Positions 7,759 to 15,734 of a stretch of DNA of 21,711 nt are shown here, piece by piece. Each line of letters begins with the position of its first letter. Within the stretch, counting starts at the first letter, position 1. Under the pieces are notes generated by a model. That model was not told the DNA's origin. It did not search any database and was given only the letters and a program-made list of their open reading frames with translations. A program made the translations under genes and the position numbers. This DNA is from Bacteroidales bacterium (lineage in GTDB: Bacteria; Bacteroidota; Bacteroidia; Bacteroidales; UBA10428): the NCBI GenBank assembly GCA_030626465.1, contig DAOUOU010000012.1, positions 1 through 21,711 on the forward strand, read 5' to 3'.

Positions 7759-8712
7759 ATGCTTAAAAAAAGAAAAGATTATTCATGGCTTATTATTGTT
7801 AATCCAAATGCCGGCCTGGGTCGTGGAAAAAAAGACTGGGATTGCATTGATTCACTTTTAAAAAAACATAAAATCAGTTATCAGACTGAATTTACAAAAG
7901 CCAGGAAACACGCCATTGAATTAACTGCAAGAGGTATCAGGCAGGGGTTTCGTAATATTGTAGCTGTTGGTGGTGATGGAACAATGAATGAAGTAGTAAA
8001 CGGGTGTTTTAATCAGAATATCTGTCGCACGCAATCGCTTACATTAAGTATGATTGCAGTTGGTACCGGCAATGACTGGGGGAAAATGTTTAGTATTCCG
8101 GCTTCTTATGAGGAAGCTATTGTACTTATTAAGAACAAAAGTTTTCGTTTGCAGGATATCGGAGTAGTAGAATTCTGCCAGGGTGCAAAAATAGAAAAAC
8201 GATATTTCATTAACATAGCAGGATTAGGTTTCGATGCGCTGGTTGTGAAGAAAACAAATGATCAAAAGGATAAAGGAAAAGGTGGCAATGCTCTCTATTT
8301 TTGGAATTTGTTAAAGTGTCTGATGAGTTACAGGCCTACCCTTACACATATTATTATTGATGGTCAAAAGATTAATAATGAACTGTTTACCATGAGCCTT
8401 GGAATAGGGAAATATTCCGGTGGAGGCATGATGCAGACACCAAATGCTATTCCTGATGATGGTCTTTTTGATATCACACTGATTAAAAAAATGAGAAAAG
8501 GTGAAATTATCAGAAATCTTAAAAAATTGTATGACGGATCCATCCTGGAACATCCAAAAATTGAAGGTTATACAGGAAAAGTAATTCATGTTGATGCTGA
8601 TCCTGTTGTTCATGCTGAGGCAGACGGAGAATCGTTAGGACACTCGCCCGTTGAATTTAAAATTATTCCAAAGAGTATCAATATTGTTTACGGGAACTAC
8701 CCTGAACAATAG
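7759..8712 (+). CDS. Diacylglycerol kinase-family lipid kinase (YegS/BmrU/DgkB type)
   Basis: Predicted soluble or membrane-associated kinase that phosphorylates diacylglycerol or a similar lipid alcohol, recycling it towards phosphatidic acid. The 317-residue protein follows the family in order: IIVNPNAGLGRG (12-23), the nucleotide-binding signature VAVGGDGTMNEVVNG (68-82), VGTGNDWG (101-108), the NIAGLGFDA segment, the MMQTPNAIPDDGLFDI block and an ADGE motif near the C-terminus. Nothing is truncated. The ATG at 7759 gives the usual short N-terminus before the first strand. It is transcribed alone, away from the GntP-family permease, and a weak AT-rich hairpin at 8751-8777 may end the transcript. 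The exact lipid, such as diacylglycerol, phosphatidylglycerol or a sphingoid base (sphingolipids occur in this phylum), is not decided by the sequence. Confidence 0.9.
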   Translation: MLKKRKDYSWLIIVNPNAGLGRGKKDWDCIDSLLKKHKISYQTEFTKARKHAIELTARGIRQGFRNIVAVGGDGTMNEVVNGCFNQNICRTQSLTLSMIAVGTGNDWGKMFSIPASYEEAIVLIKNKSFRLQDIGVVEFCQGAKIEKRYFINIAGLGFDALVVKKTNDQKDKGKGGNALYFWNLLKCLMSYRPTLTHIIIDGQKINNELFTMSLGIGKYSGGGMMQTPNAIPDDGLFDITLIKKMRKGEIIRNLKKLYDGSILEHPKIEGYTGKVIHVDADPVVHAEADGESLGHSPVEFKIIPKSINIVYGNYPEQ

Positions 8713-8750
8713 ATAAAGAAAATCTTGCCTTAATCGTCTGGTGATCGGGG

Positions 8751-8777
8751 AATACTAAATCCAATAGTATTATTTTT
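8751..8777 (+). terminator. Weak candidate terminator after the lipid kinase gene
   Basis: AATACTA and TAGTATT form a 7-base-pair AT-rich stem around a 7-base loop, followed by ATTTTT, 38 bases past the stop codon. The stem has only one G-C pair, so it would be a poor terminator if used at all. Confidence 0.3.
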
Positions 8778-8948
8778 CCTCCCTGATTAAAGGCAGCCTT
8801 ATCATAAGCTGATAAAAAATATACTCCCTGGCTTACATTCGATGTTTTGACTATCATCTTATCTGTGCATTTCGAAATATTCCTTTTTTTAATTTGATTT
8901 GAGTATTTTTATCATTCGTCATGTCATTTTTATAAAGTTTTTTACACC

Positions 8949-9133
8949 ATGGACAATTTTGAGTTTTATAATCCTGTAAATATACTTTGTCTGCCACAGG
9001 CACTGAGATGAATGCAAATTCTGTGATTTCAAGGAATGCCACACAGGAAAAGCTGGCTTATTTAAATAAGAAGGTTATGCCTCAGTTTTCTATTCCGGAT
9101 CCGACCATTCCTGCCTCGTTGCCTAAAAGACAG
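8949..9133 (+). pseudogene. Decayed iron-containing alcohol dehydrogenase
   Basis: Two pieces of a butanol-dehydrogenase-like (BdhA/YqhD-class) protein survive. The first starts at the ATG at 8949 and reads MDNFEFYNPVNI, matching the usual N-terminus of the form M-x-N-F-x-F-Y-N-P-x-x-I. At about 8985 the homology jumps into another frame (+2) and reads TLSATGTEMNANSVISR, then QEKLAYLNKKVMPQFS and IPDPTIPASLPKRQ. This corresponds to the conserved block of the family around the TL-x-ATGSEMN motif and the DPx4-LPKRQ region that leads to the metal-binding domain. About 120 codons between the pieces are missing, and everything after KRQ, including the iron-ligand histidines, is gone. The gene cannot make an enzyme. 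Family matching is from memory. Confidence 0.75.
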
Positions 9134-9142
9134 AAGATTGAT

Positions 9143-9224
9143 GAACTGGGGAACTGGTGAACTGATGAAATGACGAATTTCGATTTGTAAACTTCAATTA
9201 ATCAGTAAATCAGTTCATCGATTC
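9143..9224. repeat. Octamer repeat cluster in inverted orientation
   Basis: Four 8-base units, GAACTGGG, GAACTGGT, GAACTGAT and GAAATGAC, lie at 9143-9174. At 9201-9224 three more units, ATCAGTAA, ATCAGTTC and ATCGATTC, are the reverse complement of the same unit type; GAACTGAT at 9159-9166 is an exact complement of 9209-9216. The pair can fold into a stem with a loop of about 40 bases. It begins where homology to the broken alcohol dehydrogenase ends. Confidence 0.7.
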
Positions 9225-9279
9225 ACCTGGCCTTTACCAGAGGCTATGGCGAATGAAAGAAGACAAAAGATAAAAGTCT

Positions 9280-9328
9280 GAAGTCGGAAGACAGAAGTCA
9301 GAAGACAGAAGACAGAAGTCAGATGTGA
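9280..9328. repeat. Heptamer tandem array, unit GAAGWCA
   Basis: Six head-to-tail 7-base units run from 9280 to 9321: GAAGTCG, GAAGACA, GAAGTCA, GAAGACA, GAAGACA, GAAGTCA. A degenerate seventh unit, GATGTGA, ends at 9328. The array is purine-rich on the plus strand and has no open frame or start codon. Confidence 0.85.
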
Positions 9329-9370
9329 GATATAAGATTTGGGATGTGAGAGAAAAACTTGTTGCTGCTC

Positions 9371-9419
9371 ACTGATTACTGACTACTGCTTACTGATTAC
9401 TGCTTACTGACTACTGATA
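9371..9419. repeat. Heptamer tandem array, unit ACTGNNT
   Basis: Seven head-to-tail 7-base units run from 9371 to 9419: ACTGATT, ACTGACT, ACTGCTT, ACTGATT, ACTGCTT, ACTGACT, ACTGATA. ACTG is invariant and the last three bases vary. The array ends 31 bases before the Gfo/Idh/MocA start codon, so it lies where its promoter or leader would be expected. Confidence 0.85.
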
Positions 9420-9450
9420 TAAGACAGTATTTATCTAAATATACTCAATA

Positions 9451-10434
9451 ATGAAATTCATTCATGGAGACGTTAACTGGGGTATAATCGGAGCTGGAGA
9501 CGTTTGTGAGAAAAAAAGCGGACCAGCTTTCGGTAAGGTCGATAATTCCAATCTTGTTGCAGTTATGCGACGTAATGCTGATAAGGCTAAAGAATATGCC
9601 ATTCGTCATAACGTTCCAAAATTCTATGATAATGCTGATAAGCTTATTAACGATAGTGAAATAAACGCCATTTATATAGCCACACCTCCTGCTTACCATG
9701 AGGAATATACCCTGGAAGCTTTTAAGGCCGGAAAACCTGTATATGTTGAAAAACCGGTAGCCTTGAATAGTAAATCCTGTCAGCATATGATCGATGCCTC
9801 CATAGAGTATGATCTCCCTGCTTCTGCAGCTCATTACAGACGAGAATTACCACTATTCAATAAAATAAAAAATTTGCTTGATGCTGGAAGTATCGGTCAG
9901 GTTTTATTTATTACAATTCAGACTTTCCAGACACCCCAAAACGATCTTGTGGCTGATTCGGATGAAAACTGGAGAATAGTGCCCACTATATCAGGCGGGG
10001 GAATATTTCATGACCTGGCACCACATCAGCTTGACCTGATGTACTGGTACTTTGGAATTCCTGTCAGGATGAATGGTTTTTCGACTAATCAGGGCAGCAA
10101 TTATGATGCACCAGACCTTACAAGATTTGAAGCTTTTTTTGAAAAAAATATTTATCTTAACGGTTTTTGGTCATTTGCTGTTCATAAAAGTGCAGATATT
10201 GAGTGTTGTACTATTGTTGGCGAAAAAGGTAAATTGTCTTTCTCTTTTTTTCGCAGTCCTGTGCTTGAATTAAATACTGATAAAGGAATAGAGCATTTTG
10301 AATTTTCTTTTCCGGAGAATATTCAACAACCCATGATCGATAAAGTTGTCAGATTTTTCAGGGGCGAGGGCGAAAATCCCTGTTCGCTGGAAGATGCCTT
10401 ACAATCGATCAAAATGATGGATTGCACCCTTTGA
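9451..10434 (+). CDS. Gfo/Idh/MocA-family NAD(P)-dependent oxidoreductase
   Basis: Predicted cytosolic dehydrogenase acting on a sugar, inositol or related polyol. The 327-residue protein starts with a Rossmann fold: NWGIIGAGDVCEKKSGPAF, with the dinucleotide loop G11-x-x-G14-x-G16. It then has IATPPAYH (76-83) and the family hallmark EKP at 100-102, whose lysine is catalytic in characterised members. The C-terminal alpha/beta domain carries GGGIFHDLAPHQLDL (182-196), with the expected Asp188 and His192. The length is on the short side of the usual 330-390 range but the fold looks complete. A metal-dependent hydrolase gene follows 33 bases downstream on the same strand and is probably co-transcribed. 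The substrate cannot be named. The leader region holds the heptamer repeats. Confidence 0.9.
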   Translation: MKFIHGDVNWGIIGAGDVCEKKSGPAFGKVDNSNLVAVMRRNADKAKEYAIRHNVPKFYDNADKLINDSEINAIYIATPPAYHEEYTLEAFKAGKPVYVEKPVALNSKSCQHMIDASIEYDLPASAAHYRRELPLFNKIKNLLDAGSIGQVLFITIQTFQTPQNDLVADSDENWRIVPTISGGGIFHDLAPHQLDLMYWYFGIPVRMNGFSTNQGSNYDAPDLTRFEAFFEKNIYLNGFWSFAVHKSADIECCTIVGEKGKLSFSFFRSPVLELNTDKGIEHFEFSFPENIQQPMIDKVVRFFRGEGENPCSLEDALQSIKMMDCTL

Positions 10435-10467
10435 TTTTGAGATAAACCAATTGACATAACTAAAAAA

Positions 10468-11592
10468 ATGAAGAGAAAGAGAAAGAAGAAACTGATTTTC
10501 ATAATTATAGGATCATTAATAGGTTTTGTTATCGTGATTAATCTATATTTTCTGCTGGCACCGCAGTTTGGAAGGAAACCCGACAAGGAGAGAATTCAGA
10601 AAATTGTCAGGTCATCTTTATATGAGGAAGGGAAATTTATAAATACTGAGGACAAGCCTGTTATGTTGCCAAAATCAATAAGGAAGGTTATCAGGCAACA
10701 ATTCAGAAGAACTCCTGACAGAATACCTGCTGTTCCTTTACCATCTGTAAAACCGGTACTTCCAAATCACACTCCGGAAGATAGCCTTTCAGTAATCTGG
10801 CTGGGACACTCATCTGTTCTTATAAAGATTGATGGAGTCACCATTCTTATTGATCCGGTTTTTGGTAAACGAGCTTCACCCTTTTACATATTCGGTCCGA
10901 AACCCTTTGAGTTGTCTGTTCCGTTTTCCATCGAAGACCTGCCTGTGCCTGACATGATCCTGATCTCTCACGATCATTTTGATCATCTCGATTATAAAAC
11001 CATCAAATACATACATCCTGAAGTAAAGTCATTTTTGGTACCATTGGGCATAAGAGATCATCTGGAACGCTGGGGAGTAGATCAAAATAAAATTCATGAG
11101 TTTGATTGGTGGGAGGAGAAGAAGGTACTGGAGGGAATTCAAATAACTGCGACTCCAGCTCAGCATTTTTCAGGCAGGAAAGGGCAGGATAATAGCACAC
11201 TTTGGTGTTCGTGGGTTATACAGGGTAGCAGGCAAAGGGTGTTTTTCTCTGGTGATTCAGGTTATGAAAAGCATTTCAGGGAAATAGGTGAGAAGTATGG
11301 TCCTTTTGATTTAACACTAATGGAATCGGGTGCATATGGTCGATATTGGCCTCATATACATATGTTACCTGAAGAATCGGTGAAGGCGCACCTTGATCTC
11401 AACGGAAAAATTTTATTACCTGTTCACTGGGGTAAATACAATCTGGCTTTTCATCCCTGGAAAGAACCGATAGAAAGAATAATGGCAAAAGCCAGGGAAG
11501 AGGGAGTGGTGATAACAACCCCTAAAATTGGAGAAATCGTTATTCCGGGTAAAAATCTTCCGACTGAAAGCTGGTGGAGTTCAAACAATTGA
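10468..11592 (+). CDS. Membrane-anchored metallo-beta-lactamase-fold hydrolase (NAPE-PLD/RomA-like)
   Basis: A 374-residue hydrolase with a basic N-terminus (MKRKRKKK) and one membrane helix (about 9-30), so the catalytic domain probably sits in the periplasm or on the membrane face. The metal site is complete: HDHFDH gives H168, H170, D172 and H173, followed by H233 (PAQHFSGR), D263 (SGDSGY) and H320 (PVHWGKYNLAFHPW). The opening strand WLGHSSVLIKIDG and the IDPVFGKRASPF block are typical of the NAPE-PLD/UlaG-like branch (L-ascorbate-6-phosphate lactonase-like, beta-lactamase_2 domain). Family members cleave phosphodiesters or lactones; action on N-acyl phospholipids is plausible given the anchor but is not shown by the sequence. 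It lies 33 bases behind the Gfo/Idh/MocA gene, suggesting an operon. Confidence 0.87.
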   Translation: MKRKRKKKLIFIIIGSLIGFVIVINLYFLLAPQFGRKPDKERIQKIVRSSLYEEGKFINTEDKPVMLPKSIRKVIRQQFRRTPDRIPAVPLPSVKPVLPNHTPEDSLSVIWLGHSSVLIKIDGVTILIDPVFGKRASPFYIFGPKPFELSVPFSIEDLPVPDMILISHDHFDHLDYKTIKYIHPEVKSFLVPLGIRDHLERWGVDQNKIHEFDWWEEKKVLEGIQITATPAQHFSGRKGQDNSTLWCSWVIQGSRQRVFFSGDSGYEKHFREIGEKYGPFDLTLMESGAYGRYWPHIHMLPEESVKAHLDLNGKILLPVHWGKYNLAFHPWKEPIERIMAKAREEGVVITTPKIGEIVIPGKNLPTESWWSSNN

Positions 11593-11721
11593 ATTTCACT
11601 AAGAATCGTTTATCTTTCATCCTGTTGATATTCTGACCAGGAGGTTTTTTTGCCAGGATAATTATATTTTCTAATTTTCAAATAGTATTGTAAAACATAT
11701 ACAATCAAATCCTGATTCCTA

Positions 11722-13683
11722 ATGAAAAACTTTTGTGTTCATCTGGCAGTACTTGTATTCCTTTTTGATTCGAACATTGCTTTTAATCAGACAAAGAATA
11801 GCTTTCTGGGATGGACCGGACAGGAAGTGATTCCTGCTGCTGACTTTTATAATGCCTCCAGATGGACGACTAATGCTGAAGCAGGAAACGAATGTAGTGT
11901 GACAGCCGGTGATACCAGCTTAAACATTCATTGGAAAATGGCTCCCGGTACAAACAGATGGGTGCAATGCTACTATGTTTTCGATGAACCTGTTTCATTG
12001 ATGAATGTTGATATTTTTGGTTACGATATGCATGGAAGTACCTGTCCTGCAGAGTATCCCTGTCATAGCAACCAACTTATCGAGATCAAGTTTGAGAACG
12101 GGCCAAGACAGGCCTCCATTACCAGGTGGGGAGAAGATGCGATACTGTGTGTTGACAGATGGATAAACAAACTGTTTTTACATAAGTATGATAATGACTT
12201 TTACATTCCTGATGAATTTAACTGGGATTCTGTCACAGTCATTTCTTTTGGGATTAAATCCTATCCCTGGGGTGATAATATTGAAGCAGATTCTGGTGTC
12301 GTCTCTTTCAGAAACTTCGTTGCTGATTCTGTTGGTTCCTGGACAAGGGCTGTGGAGATTGACACCTTAGCAATACATCCTGATACTCTGGATAAGATAA
12401 AAAGAGGGGCAATAGATTATATTCTCAACAGACAGACAGAAACAGGGCTGCTTACAACATGGATAGAGGATGGTTTATCCTGGTTATACGGTCAGGGACT
12501 GGCTTTAAAAGCATTGTGCATGGAAGGCGAGTGGATGAATGGCGATCCGGTAAATGCATATGCTGAAGCCGCGACAAATCTCGCTCATTTTCTTGCATCG
12601 AACCAGGAGCCTGAAGGGTATTGGCCCAGAGCATGGAACAGCTACACAGGCAACATTGCCGTGTTGCACGAAAATGATGGGACAATATGGATGGGCGATT
12701 TTCCCTGGATGCTCACAGGCTTGTACAGCTATTTTAAGAAATCGGAAGATTGCACCGTAATGCCGGCGGTTCAGTCAGGTACTGATTTTATAAAATCGCT
12801 TATCGATCCCAACGGTAAACTTTATACCTTAAATGTTCTTAACGGACAAAGGATGGAAGTAACCAGTAGTGAGGCTTATGCTGCCGTGATAGGGGCATTG
12901 CTGGAACTGGACGAGACGGATATGGCTGAAGCCCTGATCAGTTATATTCATAATGCTGCATGGAATGAGCAACTGAAATACTGGCAGGAAGGGAATTATT
13001 CAGATCGTGTGGTGCTGTTTACAAATACCTGGCTTGGAGATATCTTATACAACAGAGGGTACGAAACTGAGGCGCTAAATGCCCTCTCACTGGCAGGGCG
13101 ACTTATGTATACAGGAGGACCGGGAGAACCTTACGGTCTGGATGGTATAGGACCGGTGGCGGTTTGGTATGAAGGTACATTATCATATATCGTTGCAGGA
13201 GGTCCGGGCAGTACCGGTTTGTTTACCAGCATTCGTCACTATATTAATTCCGATGGTTCAATCCCTCATTATAACGACGATATTGGCGGAGTTGCAGGGA
13301 TATGGGCAGAAAAATGGTCGAGCCTGGATGGCACCAGCTGGTTATACTTCACAACGGCAAAAACATCACCCTTTAAGGTTCTGGAAACTGCTTATCTGGC
13401 AGAGTGTGTAAATGACCTGGGAATAAACAGATTTCGTTCAGATCGAATACAATTTTATCCAAATCCTTGTCCGGGTGTACTGAACATTGAATTCAATGAA
13501 TATCCTCAGGAACCGATAAGGGTGGTTATTTTAGATTTGAATGGTAAGGTAGTATCAAAGCATTTATTATCTAAACCAATTGAAAAACAAAGCATTAACA
13601 TATCAGAGCTGTCTGAAGGCCTGTATATAATTCAATGTTCTTGCAGGGATTATGTTGTGACCGATAAATTGTTTAAAAGGTAA
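11722..13683 (+). CDS. Type IX-secreted protein with a probable alpha/alpha-barrel (glycan-active) domain
   Basis: A 653-residue extracellular protein. Residues 1-22 are a signal peptide (MKNFCVHLAVLVFLFDSNIAFNQ). Residues about 30-205 look like a beta-sandwich rich in Trp and Cys, perhaps carbohydrate-binding. Residues about 220-565 are helical, with repeated W-, G- and Y-rich turns (WIEDGLSWLYGQGLALKAL, HENDGTIWMGDFPWMLTGL, VWYEGTLSYIVAGG), as in six-hairpin glycosidases. Residues 575-653 are a type A sorting domain: IQFYPNPCPGVLNIEF, a central VVILDLNGKVV strand and a LSEGLYIIQ turn ending in a basic KLFKR. I cannot place it in a glycoside hydrolase family, and no catalytic acids are certain. 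It has its own transcript: a TTTG-N19-TAATTTTC near-match to the promoter consensus lies at 11649-11679. A role in glycan binding or hydrolysis outside the cell is inferred. Confidence 0.8.
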   Translation: MKNFCVHLAVLVFLFDSNIAFNQTKNSFLGWTGQEVIPAADFYNASRWTTNAEAGNECSVTAGDTSLNIHWKMAPGTNRWVQCYYVFDEPVSLMNVDIFGYDMHGSTCPAEYPCHSNQLIEIKFENGPRQASITRWGEDAILCVDRWINKLFLHKYDNDFYIPDEFNWDSVTVISFGIKSYPWGDNIEADSGVVSFRNFVADSVGSWTRAVEIDTLAIHPDTLDKIKRGAIDYILNRQTETGLLTTWIEDGLSWLYGQGLALKALCMEGEWMNGDPVNAYAEAATNLAHFLASNQEPEGYWPRAWNSYTGNIAVLHENDGTIWMGDFPWMLTGLYSYFKKSEDCTVMPAVQSGTDFIKSLIDPNGKLYTLNVLNGQRMEVTSSEAYAAVIGALLELDETDMAEALISYIHNAAWNEQLKYWQEGNYSDRVVLFTNTWLGDILYNRGYETEALNALSLAGRLMYTGGPGEPYGLDGIGPVAVWYEGTLSYIVAGGPGSTGLFTSIRHYINSDGSIPHYNDDIGGVAGIWAEKWSSLDGTSWLYFTTAKTSPFKVLETAYLAECVNDLGINRFRSDRIQFYPNPCPGVLNIEFNEYPQEPIRVVILDLNGKVVSKHLLSKPIEKQSINISELSEGLYIIQCSCRDYVVTDKLFKR

Positions 13684-13731
13684 TAAAGTATACCCTTGGA
13701 ATTTTGCCAGTTCTTATAGAAAGAATAATGA

Positions 13732-15450
13732 TCAGGCATATTCGAGTACTTCGAACATCGATTTGTTGATTTCAAAGGCATAGTTGCCTATTTTACCCAG
13801 CTCATTATAAATATCAGAGTAGATGATACCGTTTTTGCATTTATAGATTCCTTTCTTCAGGTTTTTGAAGTGCTCATTACGGAATTTTATCATTTGTTTA
13901 ATCAATTTTTCATTTATCGCCAGGGCCTTATCAAATGTACGTTCTTCTTTGTGATTGTTAAGATTCTTTATAACCTCATCAAGTTGAAGCTTAGCCAGGT
14001 CAGTCAGTACTTTAAAGTTATTATCAATATCATCGGAAAAACTTATTTTCTGATCAATTTTTCTTTCCATTGACTGTGCTACGCTATGACAGGCATCACC
14101 AATATTTTCAACATTGGTTATTATAAATAGTAAAAGATTAATACTTTCCGATCCGTGTGTGCTGACAGGTTCTTCAGATATTCTTGTCAGATAATTGGTG
14201 ATTTCGATTTCCATTCGATCTGAAATCTCTTCGTATTTATTAATTTTTTGTAATAATTTATTAATCTTTTTTGTAGTCTTACTCACAATAAGCTCTCTTG
14301 CAAACTGGAACATCTTTTCTATTCGTTCAATATACACAAGGGTCTCTTTCTTAGCCTGTAAAATTGATAGTTCATTGGTTGTCATGAGGCCGGTACTTAT
14401 GTATTTTAGCCTGAATTCTTCATCATCCTCTTTTTGTGGTACCATCCATTCGACCACTTTCATAATAATGGGTATAAACCAAACCAATAAAAGGGTATTC
14501 ATTGTATTGAATATGGTATGAAAAACTGCTAAGGCCACAGGTATTGCTTCAGAAGTTTGTTGAATTGTCTGCCCTTCAACGGGAAAAGGCGAATAAGACC
14601 CTGTTTTTATTGAAATCCAGTCAACAATTTTCAGGAAGGGATGAAACAGGATCAAAGCAATTACTACTCCCAATACATTGAACACAAGATGCGCCCTCGC
14701 AGCTCTTTTAGCAGTTGTATTGGTTATTATTGCAGCAAGATTAGCTGTAACAGTGGTACCAATATTTTGTCCCAAAACCATTGCCGCAGCCATCTCAAAA
14801 GAAATCCACCCGTTATAACACATGACCAGTGTTAATGCCATAACGGCACTCGATGACTGAATCAACATGGTGATTAAGGCACCAATGATAAGATAAATCA
14901 ATAGGGACCAATAACCCAAATTTGAAAACCGGGAAAGAAATACCATGAACCCGGGATTGTTATGAATATCAGGCGTTGAGTCTTTCAGAAAATCCAATCC
15001 GATAAAAATAGTGGCAAAACCTATGATCACGCCGCCCCAGTTACTTCTCCTTCTGTTATTAGAGAATACCAGAGGCAAGGCAACTCCCAGCAATGGCAAT
15101 ACAAGCTGACTTATTTCTATCTTAAATCCTAGAATGGATATTAACCATGCGGTTACTGTCGTACCAATATTAGCCCCCATAATAACACCGATTGATTGCA
15201 ACAGGGATACCAACCCTGCATTCACAAAACTAACCAGCATCACCGTTGTTGCGGAAGATGACTGTATGATTGCTGTAATAATAAATCCGGTGAGAATGCC
15301 CTTGAATGTATTGGAAGTCATCGCCGCAAGAATATTGCGCATCCTGTCTCCTGCAACTTTTTGTAACGACTCGCTCATCAGTTTCATCCCATATAGGAAC
15401 AGAACAAGTGAACCCAGTAGTTTCAGTACATTTATAAGGCCGTAATTCAT
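13732..15450 (-). CDS. Na/Pi-cotransporter family protein with PhoU-like tail
   Basis: Inner-membrane transporter of the NptA/YjbB (PNaS) class, expected to couple phosphate movement to sodium and often acting as an exporter in bacteria. The 572-residue protein holds two inverted copies of the family signature: QSSSATT at 63-69 with GANIGTT at 92-98, and QSSSAVM at 198-204 with GQNIGTT at 227-233. About 8-9 helices fill residues 1-335. The C-terminal 220 residues are soluble and helical with many charged residues, matching a PhoU-like regulatory domain. The start ATG at 15450 leads straight into the first helix, and a TAGATTTG element lies 18 bases upstream. It converges with the type IX-secreted protein gene over a 48-base gap with no clear terminator. 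Confidence 0.92.
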   Translation of the reverse strand: MNYGLINVLKLLGSLVLFLYGMKLMSESLQKVAGDRMRNILAAMTSNTFKGILTGFIITAIIQSSSATTVMLVSFVNAGLVSLLQSIGVIMGANIGTTVTAWLISILGFKIEISQLVLPLLGVALPLVFSNNRRRSNWGGVIIGFATIFIGLDFLKDSTPDIHNNPGFMVFLSRFSNLGYWSLLIYLIIGALITMLIQSSSAVMALTLVMCYNGWISFEMAAAMVLGQNIGTTVTANLAAIITNTTAKRAARAHLVFNVLGVVIALILFHPFLKIVDWISIKTGSYSPFPVEGQTIQQTSEAIPVALAVFHTIFNTMNTLLLVWFIPIIMKVVEWMVPQKEDDEEFRLKYISTGLMTTNELSILQAKKETLVYIERIEKMFQFARELIVSKTTKKINKLLQKINKYEEISDRMEIEITNYLTRISEEPVSTHGSESINLLLFIITNVENIGDACHSVAQSMERKIDQKISFSDDIDNNFKVLTDLAKLQLDEVIKNLNNHKEERTFDKALAINEKLIKQMIKFRNEHFKNLKKGIYKCKNGIIYSDIYNELGKIGNYAFEINKSMFEVLEYA

Positions 15451-15468
15451 ATGCTTTTAATTTGTTTT

Positions 15469-15476
15469 CAAATCTA
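15469..15476 (-). promoter_or_regulatory. Candidate -7 promoter element for the Na/Pi transporter gene
   Basis: On the minus strand this reads TAGATTTG, an exact TAnnTTTG match 18 bases before the ATG at 15450. No TTTG is visible at the -33 spacing, so support is partial. Confidence 0.3.
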
Positions 15477-15505
15477 ACAATAAATCAAAGAATTGAAAAT
15501 TGAGT

Positions 15506-15649
15506 ATGAAAACTTTTCTATTGTTGTTAATAATTGTATATTATCTGATTACCTGTTCAGTGTATACACGAATTCAAATGAAGCAGTATTTATATTCTTT
15601 GGATAGTGGTTTTTGCACATCGCATACAAAGTCTGACTTAAATAGTTAA
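15506..15649 (+). CDS. Possible 47-residue membrane or lipoprotein-like peptide
   Basis: An ATG at 15506 opens 47 codons ending in TAA. The peptide begins MKTFLLLLIIVYYLITCSVY: a Lys after Met, then about 16 hydrophobic residues up to C17. That is the layout of a signal or membrane anchor, though Thr at -1 is not a good lipobox residue. The remainder (residues 18-47) is polar and Tyr/Ser-rich, with a second Cys (C37). It lies in the 284-base gap between the Na/Pi transporter gene and the PP2C gene, 85 bases before the latter and on its strand. No family is recognised. AT-rich gaps produce such hydrophobic frames by chance, so this is tentative. Confidence 0.35.
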   Translation: MKTFLLLLIIVYYLITCSVYTRIQMKQYLYSLDSGFCTSHTKSDLNS

Positions 15650-15734
15650 AGTTTGTATTTATCTTTCAATTATTAATATTTTGATTTCTATAAGTTTATT
15701 ATCTTTATACTAATATTAGTTTTTATATAACTAT

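Noticed and set aside
8854..9042. 62-codon minus-strand frame in the repeat-rich gap
   Set aside because: It lies opposite the recognisable alcohol dehydrogenase remnant and has no protein-like motif, so it is an antisense shadow of decayed coding sequence.
9280..9419. Possible CRISPR array because of regular short repeats
   Set aside because: The units are 7 bases long, directly abutting and without spacers, and no cas gene is present. They are simple tandem repeats.
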